The position numbers and the translations under genes are program-made. The notes beneath the pieces were generated by a model that had not been told where the DNA came from, searched no databases, and saw only the letters and a list, made by a program, of their open reading frames with translations. From Corynebacterium tuberculostearicum (lineage in GTDB: Bacteria > Actinomycetota > Actinomycetes > Mycobacteriales > Mycobacteriaceae): a DNA stretch of 64,000 bases. The DNA is taken from the NCBI RefSeq assembly GCF_016127015.1, contig NZ_CP065972.1, positions 2,294,001 to 2,358,000 on the forward strand, read 5' to 3'. Shown in pieces: positions 43,312 to 52,167 of this stretch. Position 1 is the stretch's first letter, and every line of letters begins with the position of its first letter.

Positions 43312-43855
43312 CATCAACGCCGACGAGTCTGCCCTGTGGCTGAGCGAGATTATCCCGGCCCCGCTGGAGTTCCGCTACGTCGATGAGCGCCGGCTAGGCC
43401 TTGCCTCGCTTGCCGACGCCCAATCGCTCGCCCTCACCACCACCTTCAACGCGACCGACACCGGCCTGCAGAGCCAGGACGACGGCACCGACGTGCGCTG
43501 CGAGCTGTTGACGGTGGCGCGCACCGGGCAGCCCGAGGTGGCCGCCGCCATCAACGCTGCGGCTGACACCTTCGAAAAGGCCGACGGCCTGCTGCCGGCG
43601 CAGCCGGGCGTGATGCTGCCGTCCATCCTCGATGTCCCTGACGTCACCGTGCACCACGGCCTGTTCATCGCGCCGTACCTGTGGGGCGGGCAGACCCCGC
43701 AATTTCGCGAGGAGGGCCGCCTGACCCTCATCTTGCAGCTGGTCATGCTGACGGATTCGGAATATGCGTTTGGGGTAGAAGAGGGCGTCGGCAAGCTGCA
43801 GGCGGCGGTGGCCGAGCAGGGCATTGACCTGCTGGACTGGTCGCGCGAGGGTTAG
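43283..43855 (+). CDS. Hypothetical protein between aspT and dnaX (suppressor-of-fused-like?)
   Basis: A frame of about 190 residues, ending LTLILQLVMLTDSEYAFGVEEG..LLDWSREG, which loosely recalls the suppressor-of-fused-like domain of bacteria; the assignment is weak. The start is unclear: TTG at 43283 or GTG at 43274 overlap aspT, and the conserved-looking part begins only after the aspT stop. It lies 18 bases before dnaX. The position matches an uncharacterised gene between aspT and dnaX in C. glutamicum. Confidence 0.55.
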   Translation: MPPWRSWGPSINADESALWLSEIIPAPLEFRYVDERRLGLASLADAQSLALTTTFNATDTGLQSQDDGTDVRCELLTVARTGQPEVAAAINAAADTFEKADGLLPAQPGVMLPSILDVPDVTVHHGLFIAPYLWGGQTPQFREEGRLTLILQLVMLTDSEYAFGVEEGVGKLQAAVAEQGIDLLDWSREG

Positions 43856-43873
43856 CCGGTAAACTGACTAACC

Positions 43874-46231
43874 GTGGCTTTATACCGGAAATATCGTCCA
43901 GCAACGTTCGCGGGGGTCGTGGGCCAAGAGCAGGTCACCACGCCGCTATCCGCCGCCCTTGATGCAGGGCGTATCAACCACGCCTACCTCTTTTCCGGCC
44001 CGCGCGGCTGCGGCAAGACCTCCTCGGCGCGGATTATGGCCCGCTCGCTCAACTGCGAGCACGGGCCGACCTCGACGCCGTGCGGCAAATGCGATTCCTG
44101 CGTCTCCCTCGCCCCCGGTGGCCCCGGCAACCTGGACGTGACGGAGCTCGACGCCGCCTCGCACAACGGCGTGGAGGACATGCGCGAGCTGCGCGACCGC
44201 GCCTACTACGCGCCGGCCGAATCGCGCTACCGCATCTTCATTATTGACGAGGCGCATATGATTTCGCCCTCAGGTGCGAACGCGCTGCTCAAGGTGGTGG
44301 AGGAGCCGCCGGAGCACGTCATTTTCATCTTTGCGACCACGGAGCCGGAGAAAATCATCGGCACCATTCGCTCGCGTACCCACCACTATCCCTTCCGCCT
44401 GCTGACCCCGCCGGCCATGAAGGGCCTGCTGCAGCGCACCGTCGAGGCCGAGGGCGTGCAGGTCGAGGACGCCGTGTATCCCATGGTTATTGAGGCGGGC
44501 GGCGGTTCCCCGCGCGATACTTTGTCTCTGCTGGACCAGCTGCTGGCCGGCGCCGGGCCCGATGGCCTGACCTACGACCTTGCCCGGCCGCTTTTGGGTG
44601 TCACCGATGTCTCGCTGCTTGACGACGCCATCGAAACCCTCGCCAACCAAGACAAACCCGGCCTCTTCGCGATGGTTGACCACGTCATCGAGGCCGGCCA
44701 CGACCCGCGCCGCTTCGCCGTCGATTTGCTCGACCGTTTGCGCGATCTGATGATTCTGCAGGCCGTGCCCGGCGCCATCGACGCCGGCCTCGTCTCCGCG
44801 CCCACCGACCGCGCCTCGGTGCTTACCGCCCAGGCGCAGCGCTTTTCTGGCCCGCAGCTGACCTACCTGGCCTCCACGGTCAACGACCGCATCAGCGACC
44901 TCACAGGCGCGACTTCGCCGCGCCTGCTGCTGGAAATCATGTGCGCGCACCTGCTTATCGGGTCCACCGGTCCGGCTGCTGCCGCGCCTGCATCCGCAGC
45001 GGCTCCCGCCCCCGCCCCCGCTCCTGCTGCCAACGCTGCCGCGGTCTCGCCCGCGCCGGCTGGTCCTGCGACCCCGGGCGGTGCTCCCGCGGCCAACTCT
45101 GCCGTCGCCGGTGCCCAAGACCCCCAGTCCGCCGCTGCTGCCATCATCGCTCGCCGCCGCGCCAAGTCCCAGGAACAGCAGGCTTCTGCCCCTTCTCCTG
45201 CTCCAACCCCTGCACCGACCGCCCAGCCGCAGCCGCAGGCCCCGTCCCAACCGGAATCGCAACCGGATGCGCAGCCGCAGGCGCAACCCGAGCAGCCGGC
45301 CGCCGCCGAGGCGCAAAGCACGCAGAAGCCTCAGGGCCAAGAGCCGCAACCGCAGCGGCAAGAGGCTGGGGACCCGTGGCAGCGTGAGCGGCAAATCCCG
45401 CAGGCAAAGGTGCCCGAGCAGCAATCGGCGCAGTCGGCGCAGAGCGAGGCACCGCACTCAGCGCCAGCTCAGGAGAAGCATCGCGAGCCACTGGAGAAAC
45501 CCGTGCCGGCCCGCGCGGAGGAAACAGCGCCGGAAGCCGCGGCGCAGCCCGCATCGCAACCTGCCCCGCAAACGCAGGCGGCAGCCAAACCGGACGGCGA
45601 CTTCGCGGAGGCCGTGAGGGAGAAATGGGTGGCGTTGAGGGGGAGCGTCGGCAAGCGGAATAAGGTGGCCGAAATCATGCTGGCCGAAGCCCGCGTGCTT
45701 GGCTTCCGCGATGGCGCCCTGACGCTGGGACATACCACCGGCGCGCTGGCCGAGCGCATCAATGCGCCCGCCAATAATGCCGTCATCGTGGAGGTGCTCA
45801 AGGAAGAGTTCCAGCGCGATGTGGCCGTCAACTGCGTGGTGGGTACCGACCCGAAGACCGCCGGTTTCGATGCGCCGCGGCCGCCACAGCGCAAGGAAGC
45901 CTGGACCCCCAATCAGCCGGCGCGCGAGCCTGCCGACGACCAGGAGGTGGAGAGTAAACCGGAAATGCCCGGGTGGCGTTCGCGCATCGCACGGGCGACG
46001 CAGGCTGCCAAGCAACGCGATGAATCGCAGTTCAGCAATGGCGTGCCGCTGCCGCCCGAGCCTGAGCCGGACTTTGCCGCTCCGCCCGAGGAGCCGCCGG
46101 CCTACACCCGCGACGACGAAGAGCGCGACATGATGGAGGCTGCACAGTCCACCGGCGAGATGGATCATCGCAGCGCTACCGAGGTAGCTATGGAGCTGCT
46201 GGAGCGCGAGCTGGGCGCACGGCGTGCCTAA
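43874..46231 (+). CDS. dnaX: DNA polymerase III subunit gamma/tau
   Basis: A 785-residue clamp-loader subunit. Walker A is GPRGCGKTS at 42-50, four zinc-ligand cysteines lie at 60, 69, 72 and 75, the DEAH box IIDEAHM is near 122, and the sensor region EKIIGTIRSRTHHYPFR is near 160. From about 360 to 575 it is an Ala/Pro/Gln/Glu low-complexity linker, followed by a C-terminal domain that would bind polymerase alpha. TAAACT lies 8 bases before the GTG start. ybaB and recR follow, the usual order. Confidence 0.93.
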   Translation: MALYRKYRPATFAGVVGQEQVTTPLSAALDAGRINHAYLFSGPRGCGKTSSARIMARSLNCEHGPTSTPCGKCDSCVSLAPGGPGNLDVTELDAASHNGVEDMRELRDRAYYAPAESRYRIFIIDEAHMISPSGANALLKVVEEPPEHVIFIFATTEPEKIIGTIRSRTHHYPFRLLTPPAMKGLLQRTVEAEGVQVEDAVYPMVIEAGGGSPRDTLSLLDQLLAGAGPDGLTYDLARPLLGVTDVSLLDDAIETLANQDKPGLFAMVDHVIEAGHDPRRFAVDLLDRLRDLMILQAVPGAIDAGLVSAPTDRASVLTAQAQRFSGPQLTYLASTVNDRISDLTGATSPRLLLEIMCAHLLIGSTGPAAAAPASAAAPAPAPAPAANAAAVSPAPAGPATPGGAPAANSAVAGAQDPQSAAAAIIARRRAKSQEQQASAPSPAPTPAPTAQPQPQAPSQPESQPDAQPQAQPEQPAAAEAQSTQKPQGQEPQPQRQEAGDPWQRERQIPQAKVPEQQSAQSAQSEAPHSAPAQEKHREPLEKPVPARAEETAPEAAAQPASQPAPQTQAAAKPDGDFAEAVREKWVALRGSVGKRNKVAEIMLAEARVLGFRDGALTLGHTTGALAERINAPANNAVIVEVLKEEFQRDVAVNCVVGTDPKTAGFDAPRPPQRKEAWTPNQPAREPADDQEVESKPEMPGWRSRIARATQAAKQRDESQFSNGVPLPPEPEPDFAAPPEEPPAYTRDDEERDMMEAAQSTGEMDHRSATEVAMELLERELGARRA

Positions 46232-46293
46232 CCGGCAAGCACGGTACACTCGGGCGGTAGCGAAATTTACAGTTGATTTAGAAAGGAATCGAC

Positions 46294-46662
46294 ATGGCTG
46301 ACCAAGACCCAATGCAGCAGGCAAATGACATGAACGACCTCATCGCGCAGGCCGCGCAGGTACAGGCGGATCTGCAGAAGGCGCAGGAAGAAATCCTCGC
46401 CACCAACGTCGAGGGCCAGGCAGGCAATGGCCTGGTTAAGGTGACCATGACCGGCGGCGCCGAGCTCGTGGACCTGCAGATCGATAAGTCCGTCGTGGAC
46501 CCAGAGGACGTCGATACCCTGCAGGATCTGGTCATGGGCGCGTTCAAGGAGGCCCACGCTGCGGCCGGCCGCCTGGCGCAGGAGAAGATTGGCCCGCTGT
46601 CCCAGGGCATGGGCGGCCAGGGTGGACCGTCTTTTGAGGATGTCTTCGGCGGCAACCAGTAG
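46294..46662 (+). CDS. ybaB: YbaB/EbfC-family nucleoid-associated protein
   Basis: A 122-residue protein of the YbaB/EbfC family: a central LVKVTMTGGAELVDLQIDKSVVDPEDVDTLQDLVMGAF stretch flanked by charged helices. It binds DNA as a dimer and is usually encoded between dnaX and recR, as here. The ATG has AAAGGA 5 bases upstream. A terminator follows, so recR may have its own promoter or depend on read-through. Confidence 0.92.
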   Translation: MADQDPMQQANDMNDLIAQAAQVQADLQKAQEEILATNVEGQAGNGLVKVTMTGGAELVDLQIDKSVVDPEDVDTLQDLVMGAFKEAHAAAGRLAQEKIGPLSQGMGGQGGPSFEDVFGGNQ

Positions 46663-46677
46663 CCCGCGCGATACGAT

Positions 46678-46715
46678 AAAAGGCCGTTGCCCCGAGTTGG
46701 GGCCGCGGCCTTTTG
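46678..46715 (+). terminator. Hairpin between ybaB and recR
   Basis: AAAAGGCCG pairs with CGGCCTTTT, enclosing a further GCCCC/GGGGC stem; symmetric, with a T4 end. It would end the dnaX-ybaB transcript at least partly. Confidence 0.7.
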
Positions 46716-46734
46716 CTGATTTTGGGAGTAATTG

Positions 46735-47391
46735 ATGTTTGAAGGACCTCTGCAAGACCTCATCGACGAGTTTTCGCGCCTGCCGGGCATCGGCCCGAAG
46801 TCGGCGCAGCGCATCGCGTTTCACGTTTTGCACATGGAGCCCGAGGACATCGAGCGGCTACAAAACGCGCTGGGCGCGGTGCGCGATGGCGTGACCTTTT
46901 GCCGCATCTGCTGCAATATATCCCGCGAGGATGTCTGCCGCATCTGTATTAATTCGCAGCGCGACGCCTCGACCATATGCGTGGTCGAGGAGCCGAAGGA
47001 TATCCAGGTCATCGAGCGCACCGGCGAGTATGAGGGCCGCTACCACGTCTTGGGTGGCGCGCTGGACCCGCTGGCGAATGTAGGCCCGCGCGATTTGAAT
47101 ATTTCCACGCTGCTGCAGCGCCTGGGTGGCGTGCTGCCAGACCGCGAGCTGGCGGATTCCACCCCTGAAGCCCCGCTTTACGACGCCACCCCCACCATCC
47201 ACGAAGTCATCCTCGCCACCGACCCCAATACCGAGGGCGAGGCCACCGCCGCATACCTGGTGCGGTTGCTGCGTGACTTCCCTGATTTGAAGATCACCAG
47301 ATTGGCCTCCGGCATGCCGCTCGGAGGCGATTTGGAGTTCGTGGACGAGCTCACCTTGTCGCGTGCGCTTTCTGGCCGCCTGACCATTTAG
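46735..47391 (+). CDS. recR: Recombination mediator protein RecR
   Basis: A 218-residue RecR: N-terminal Hh[16 protein letters not shown] near 17, a C4 zinc finger [17 protein letters not shown] near 56-72, and a Toprim domain with ICVVEEPKD near 82 and [15 protein letters not shown] near 158. It acts with RecF/RecO at single-strand gaps. The ATG at 46735 has GGGAG 6 bases before it. Confidence 0.95.
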   Translation: MFEGPLQDLIDEFSRLPGIGPKSAQRIAFHVLHMEPEDIERLQNALGAVRDGVTFCRICCNISREDVCRICINSQRDASTICVVEEPKDIQVIERTGEYEGRYHVLGGALDPLANVGPRDLNISTLLQRLGGVLPDRELADSTPEAPLYDATPTIHEVILATDPNTEGEATAAYLVRLLRDFPDLKITRLASGMPLGGDLEFVDELTLSRALSGRLTI

Positions 47392-47452
47392 CACGTTGGC
47401 GCCCCAACCAGTGACACGCGTGCGTGCACGGGCGTGCGCGGGTGAGCGCGGG

Positions 47453-48487
47453 CTAGGGCACGGCGGCCGTGGGGCCGTTTCGTGCGCGGCCGGTGAACAC
47501 CGGCGGCCCGTGTGCTCTGCCGGCCTTCCCGTCATCCGCGCTGCTGGGCGGGAGCCAGGCGATTCGGCCGTTGACGCGCGCCATCCGTCCGCGGCCCGGC
47601 AGGCCGTTGATGGAGTTGTGATACGGGCAGAGCAAGGCCATGTTTTCGGGGTGGGTGAGGCCGCCGCGGGAGTATTCGATGAGGTGGTGGGCTTGGCATT
47701 CGGAGGCGGGGCGTCGGCAAGCGGGCCAGGCACAGCGGGCGCCTTCGGCCTCGAGCATGCGACGCTGCTTCGCGGAGGCCTGCCGGGTACGGTAGAGGTT
47801 GACGGGGCCGCGCTCGGGGTGGATGAGCGTGAAAAGGCCGGCGCCCGCTAGGGTGCGGCGGACGAGTTCGGCGCCGGTGATGGTAGCGCCGTTAGTCATG
47901 GCGAGGCGGACGTCGTCGCCGTCGCCGGCCAGGATTTTCAGGTAATCCGGCAGCTCGATGATGACATTGGTGGTTACGGTCGCGGGCGCGGCGGCGCGGG
48001 AACCGGTGAGCCAAGCCAGCGGGTCGGATTTGGCGGCGGCCCAAATATCGGCCATCTGCGCGGCGGGGCCGGTGAAACTCAGGGTGGTTTTCTCGCCGTG
48101 CATGATGCGGCGGCCGCCGTCTTCGCGCTCGGGCGGCGGGTTGATTTCGCGCAGCAGCCGAGTCGCCGCGCGCGAGACCTGCGCGGTAGTTCCGGCGGTG
48201 GCGCATAGCTTCTCGCGAAATTGCCAGCGCTTGGTGGGGTCGGAAATGCCGCGGGAGCGGCGGGCGATGAGCGCGAGGGTCTCCAGGCTGTGTTGGTTGC
48301 GGCGCGCGGCGGCCAGGGCGCGGGATTGGTAGCGCGAGTGGCTGGTGGGAGAGAGGAAGGCCGCGGCGGTGCGGCGCACGATGCGCGCTTGATCCGCGGG
48401 CAGGGGCAGGCTGGAGGCGGCGTGGGCCTCTTCGAGAAGGTCCACGCCGCGCTTAGCGATGTCGCCCAGCTGCTCCAATAACGTCAT
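47453..48487 (-). CDS. DUF222 protein with C-terminal HNH nuclease domain
   Basis: A 344-residue protein with a helical DUF222 region (residues about 1-230) and an HNH endonuclease core: Cys pairs in CAWPACRRP near 262, the AHHLIEYSRGGLTHPENMALLCPYHN segment near 275-300. Members are common in actinobacteria, often as dispersed repeats (13E12 family in mycobacteria); function is unknown. TAGGCT lies 7 bases before the ATG (complement 48495-48500). It is inserted between recR and gatD, which are neighbours in related genomes. Confidence 0.8.
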   Translation of the reverse strand: MTLLEQLGDIAKRGVDLLEEAHAASSLPLPADQARIVRRTAAAFLSPTSHSRYQSRALAAARRNQHSLETLALIARRSRGISDPTKRWQFREKLCATAGTTAQVSRAATRLLREINPPPEREDGGRRIMHGEKTTLSFTGPAAQMADIWAAAKSDPLAWLTGSRAAAPATVTTNVIIELPDYLKILAGDGDDVRLAMTNGATITGAELVRRTLAGAGLFTLIHPERGPVNLYRTRQASAKQRRMLEAEGARCAWPACRRPASECQAHHLIEYSRGGLTHPENMALLCPYHNSINGLPGRGRMARVNGRIAWLPPSSADDGKAGRAHGPPVFTGRARNGPTAAVP

Positions 48488-48596
48488 GCCCCGCAGCCTA
48501 TGGGCGGGGGCAGGCGGCTACAAGGGCAGGCGGCCGAGCCTGTGGATAACTCGGGGTTTCTGGGGCTGCCGGGCGAAGTTATCCACAGGTTTTGGC

Positions 48597-49370
48597 CTAT
48601 CTCTGGGAGCGCGGGGGCTCAGAGGCGTTGAAACGTTCGACGCGCAGGCGGTCGACGGCCGGAATCTCAAGCGGCTCCAGATCCGCGGGGGCCACGCCCA
48701 TCGCTTGGGAGAGGAGGAGATCGGCCAGCTGCGGGTTTCGAGCCAGCGCCGGGCCGTGCATATAGGTGGCGATGACGCTGCCTTGGACGGCGCCTTCGTA
48801 GGTGCGCTGGGCGGAGCCGTCGCTGAGATCGGCGGTGGCGGCCTGGTCGGCATTGCCATTGCCGCGGGTGAGCGTGCCGAGCGGCTGCGCGGACGGACCG
48901 AGGATGGTGGCACCCAGGTGGTTTTCAAAGCCGGTCAGCGGTTCGGTGAGGTCCGCGGTGACTCCGGCGCGGGTGGGCTCGGAGGCCACCTCGCCGATGG
49001 CGCGGTCCTGCATGCCGGCCGTGGTGGCGTCGAGCAGCCCGACGCCGTCGATAATGCGGCCGGAGGCGCGGAAGGATTCGCCAAGGACTTGCAGGCCGGC
49101 GCAAATGGCAAAGACGGGGCGGCCGGCGTTAGCGGCGCGGGTAAGGCCGCCATCGGAAATCAGGTGGTCTGCGGCCAGGATCTGCGCGGTATCTTCGCCG
49201 CCGCCGAGGGTGTAGATATCCAGTGTTTCGGGCACGGGCTCGCCCAAGCGGATGGGGTGAATCTCCGCTTGCAGGCCGCGCATGCGGGCGCGCTGGCGCA
49301 GGACGAGGGCGTTGCCGTCGTCGCCGTAGGTACCGAGGACGTCGGGAAGCACTAGGCCGATATTAAGCAT
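48597..49370 (-). CDS. gatD: Lipid II isoglutaminyl synthase, glutamine amidotransferase subunit GatD
   Basis: A 257-residue class-I glutamine amidotransferase of the CobQ2/GatD type. The nucleophile Cys90 lies in VFAICAGLQ and the catalytic His205 in ATYMHGPALARN. It supplies ammonia to MurT for amidation of D-glutamate in lipid II stem peptides. It overlaps the murT gene by 8 bases and is the second gene of the operon. Confidence 0.9.
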   Translation of the reverse strand: MLNIGLVLPDVLGTYGDDGNALVLRQRARMRGLQAEIHPIRLGEPVPETLDIYTLGGGEDTAQILAADHLISDGGLTRAANAGRPVFAICAGLQVLGESFRASGRIIDGVGLLDATTAGMQDRAIGEVASEPTRAGVTADLTEPLTGFENHLGATILGPSAQPLGTLTRGNGNADQAATADLSDGSAQRTYEGAVQGSVIATYMHGPALARNPQLADLLLSQAMGVAPADLEPLEIPAVDRLRVERFNASEPPRSQR

Positions 49371-50640
49371 TGGTGGCCTCCTTGGATAGCGCCTTCTTCA
49401 AATCGCGGAAGGCGGTGTAGTTGGCGAGGACCTCGATGCGGCCCTCCGGGCAGGCGGCGAGCGCGTCCATCGGGTTCGGGATGAGCTCGTGGGAGATATC
49501 GGCGTAGACCAGGCGCACGGCCAGGTCGGTGCCGCGCTCGCCGGCGGCCTTGACGCTTAAGCCATTGAAGCCTTCGAATTTCACGTCCCAGAGCCAGGAC
49601 ATGTCGATGCCATCGGCCACCTGGCCATTGGTGGCGATGACCAGGCCATCGGCGCTGCGGTCCACCATGGACAGGGCTTCTTGCCAGCCGGCCGGGTTCT
49701 TGGCCAGCAGCAGGCGAATTTCGCGGCCCTTCCAGTGAATGGTGGAGTAGCGGCCGGCAACGTCATCGATGCCCTCGGCGGCCGCAATGGCTTTATCCAG
49801 GTCCACGCCGAAGCCGGCTACGGCCGCGGCGATGGCCTGGGCAGCGTTGCCACGATTGGCGCGGCCCGGCAGCGCCAGATTCAGCGGGCGCTTGGCGGTG
49901 GGGGTGATAATGCCATGCTTATCGACGCCCCAGGTAGGCTGCGGCCGGCGGAATTCGCGGCCGTCGGCAAGCGGCTTAACGGCATACCAGTCATCCTCGG
50001 TGCGCACGACGTGCCCGCCGGTACGCGGGCAGGTGACGGAATCGCCGAGCCAGCCGGCGCCGGCCGAGACCCAAATGACATTCTTGGCGTCATAGGCCAC
50101 GGAGGTCATGAGCACATCGTCGCAATTGGCGATGACGAGCATGTCTGGGTGAGCCTCCACGGCGCCGCGCAGCGCGCGCTCAATCTTGTTGATTTCGCCC
50201 ACGCGGTCCAGCTGGTCGCGGGTGAGATTAAGCAGAACCAGAACCTGCGGGTTGAGGCTATCGGCCACGTGGGGCACGTGGAGCTCGTCCACCTCGAGGA
50301 CCAAGTGCGAGGCGTCTTTGCCGGCCATGAGCGCGGAGATGATGCCGGCATCCATGTTATCGCCGCCGTCGTTGGTGGCTACGGTGTGCTCGGCGCGAAC
50401 CGCGGCGGCCAACATACGGGTGGTGGTGGACTTGCCGTTGGTGCCGGTAACCAGCACGGCTGGGCGCCCACCGCCCAGGTTGGTCATGATGGAAGGGTCA
50501 ATGGCATTGGCGATTAGACCACCGATCATTCCGCCGGCGCCACGGCCGGTGGCGCGGGAAGCGGTGGTGGCCAGCTTCGCGGCGGTGGTGGCGGTGGTGG
50601 TGCGCAACTTCTTCAGCGCACCCGGGACTCTAAAACTCAT
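49363..50640 (-). CDS. murT: Lipid II isoglutaminyl synthase subunit MurT
   Basis: A 425-residue Mur-ligase-like protein with ATP loop VTGTNGKSTTTRM near 64, NLTRDQLDR near 139 and the C-terminal DUF1727 domain from about 310. With GatD it amidates the alpha-carboxyl of D-Glu in lipid II. The Cys-ribbon usually found in the middle (two CxxC pairs) is reduced to one Cys in VTCPRTGGH near 208. TACCCT lies 7 bases before the ATG (complement 50648-50653), so the operon mRNA is probably leaderless. Confidence 0.9.
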   Translation of the reverse strand: MSFRVPGALKKLRTTTATTAAKLATTASRATGRGAGGMIGGLIANAIDPSIMTNLGGGRPAVLVTGTNGKSTTTRMLAAAVRAEHTVATNDGGDNMDAGIISALMAGKDASHLVLEVDELHVPHVADSLNPQVLVLLNLTRDQLDRVGEINKIERALRGAVEAHPDMLVIANCDDVLMTSVAYDAKNVIWVSAGAGWLGDSVTCPRTGGHVVRTEDDWYAVKPLADGREFRRPQPTWGVDKHGIITPTAKRPLNLALPGRANRGNAAQAIAAAVAGFGVDLDKAIAAAEGIDDVAGRYSTIHWKGREIRLLLAKNPAGWQEALSMVDRSADGLVIATNGQVADGIDMSWLWDVKFEGFNGLSVKAAGERGTDLAVRLVYADISHELIPNPMDALAACPEGRIEVLANYTAFRDLKKALSKEATNA

Positions 50641-50667
50641 GTCCCCTAGGGTAGTCGGGCGGGCGGC

Positions 50668-52116
50668 CTAGTCGTTCTTTTTCCCCGCCGAGCCGCCAGA
50701 ATTTCGACGGCCTCTGCCGCGACCACCGCGGCCGCCGCGGCGACGACGGCGCTTCTGGTTCTTGCCGCCGCCCTTTTTGTTGTTCTGAGACGAGCGGTGG
50801 GCCCGCGGCGCTGGTTTAGCGGATTCGGGTTCGGGCTCGGCGTCTTCGATGCGCGTGAGGGCGTCAAGAAACGCGGCGTCCGACATCAGCGGGATGCCTT
50901 TGCGGTGGGCGTGCATGGGTTTGCCCACCAAGTCCGTGGTGACATTGCAGACCACCAGCGAGGACTCGCGGGTGAGCTTCTCGGAATAGTTGAGCTCTTC
51001 GCGCATGAGCGCGGCGATGATGGTGTCTGGGTCCTCGAGGATTTCCGGTGCGACCACGATTTCCATGCCGCGGCGCAGCTCCTTGCCCGGTTCGTATTTG
51101 CCGGGGTTGTGGTGCTGGACGGGGGCCTCGGCGGCGTCGACGCGCACGTGGGAGCGTTGCAGGCCGAAGCGATCGGCTCGCACGTCCTCCGGCGCATAGC
51201 TGCGCACCGTGCCGCCTTCTTGCTTGCGGTAGAGCGCGATGAGCAGCTCGGTGTCCTCGCGCGAGGTTTCCGTCTCGGGGCGGGCGGCTCGCTCCACCGA
51301 GGCCTGCGGCATGGCGTCTAGGCCGCTCTGCTTGGCGACGCCCCTCAGCCGCACATCATTTGCCCGCACTTGCTGCGCGTAGGAGGTGGCCAGGGTATCG
51401 ATGATGCGGACAGGCGTGGGGACGTGTCCGACCTTTTGGCGACGTCGGCGGCCCTTGTTGCGGCCACGGTTGCGCGCACGGTTTTGGCGCGCGGCGGCCA
51501 TCATGGCGCGGCGGGCCTCGGCGACGAGAAAGCCCCAGGTATAGGGGAGATCGTGGACGATGAGCGTGCGGCCGTCGATAAGCTTGTCCAGCGATTTAAG
51601 GATCTTGCCAAAAGCTGGCGCCTGCTCAATATCGGTGGTGCTCAGCCCGTGGAGGTGGCGCGGGCCGGCGTCGATATCGGGCTTGAGGACGGCGTGGAAG
51701 AGCTGGCCTTGTTCGCCGGCGTCGTTGAATGCGATGGCGTCGATAGTCACGATGCGCCCGGTGGAGGGATGGATGCCGGTGGTCTGCAGGGTGAGCGCTA
51801 CGTAGGGGTAGTCGGCTGCATCGGCGGATGAGTCGGCCTGCTGCGGCTGCTGTGACTTCTTGTTAGCCGCTTCGGGTGCGGCCGGTCGCTCGTGATGGGC
51901 TGGTGGGTGCGGCTTCGGCTTCGGTTTTGGCTTGGGCTTTGCGGCGTCCGGTTCGCCGGACGGCCGCACCGCGCGGCGCGGCCGAGTGCGTCGCTGTTCT
52001 GCGCCCGGTTTGGGTGCTGTGGACCTGGCCGCGTGGCGCGAAGCCACCGTCGCGGGCGACGGCGCTGGGGTCGACGCCGGCGTGTGCTGCGGGGAGGGGC
52101 CAGGTGTGTTGTTCAT
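50668..52116 (-). CDS. DnaQ-fold (exonuclease-like) protein with degenerate active site and basic tail
   Basis: A 482-residue protein at the locus where C. glutamicum has a DnaQ-like gene. Residues 1-100 are a disordered Pro/Lys/Ala region. From 103 an exonuclease fold is recognisable (YPYVALTLQTTG, then HGLSTTDIEQAPAF, LIVHDLPYTWGFL, a late REDTELLIALYR), but the catalytic D-x-E of motif I is T-x-Q (109, 111) and the later acidic residues are also replaced. A BRCT-like region (about 390-430) and an Arg/Lys/Gly-rich tail (RRRRRGGRGGRGRGRR) follow. TACACT lies 7 bases before the ATG at 52116, favouring it over the frame from 52140. Confidence 0.7.
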   Translation of the reverse strand: MNNTPGPSPQHTPASTPAPSPATVASRHAARSTAPKPGAEQRRTRPRRAVRPSGEPDAAKPKPKPKPKPHPPAHHERPAAPEAANKKSQQPQQADSSADAADYPYVALTLQTTGIHPSTGRIVTIDAIAFNDAGEQGQLFHAVLKPDIDAGPRHLHGLSTTDIEQAPAFGKILKSLDKLIDGRTLIVHDLPYTWGFLVAEARRAMMAAARQNRARNRGRNKGRRRRQKVGHVPTPVRIIDTLATSYAQQVRANDVRLRGVAKQSGLDAMPQASVERAARPETETSREDTELLIALYRKQEGGTVRSYAPEDVRADRFGLQRSHVRVDAAEAPVQHHNPGKYEPGKELRRGMEIVVAPEILEDPDTIIAALMREELNYSEKLTRESSLVVCNVTTDLVGKPMHAHRKGIPLMSDAAFLDALTRIEDAEPEPESAKPAPRAHRSSQNNKKGGGKNQKRRRRRGGRGGRGRGRRNSGGSAGKKND

Positions 52117-52167
52117 TAAACTCAGTGTAGTATCCCGCATTTCGTGCAGGGGGACAGGGCGCGCCGC

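Noticed and set aside
44950..45600. Programmed frameshift in dnaX producing a gamma subunit
   Set aside because: No A-rich slippery heptamer with a following hairpin was found in the GC-rich linker; a proteolytic or absent gamma form is equally likely.
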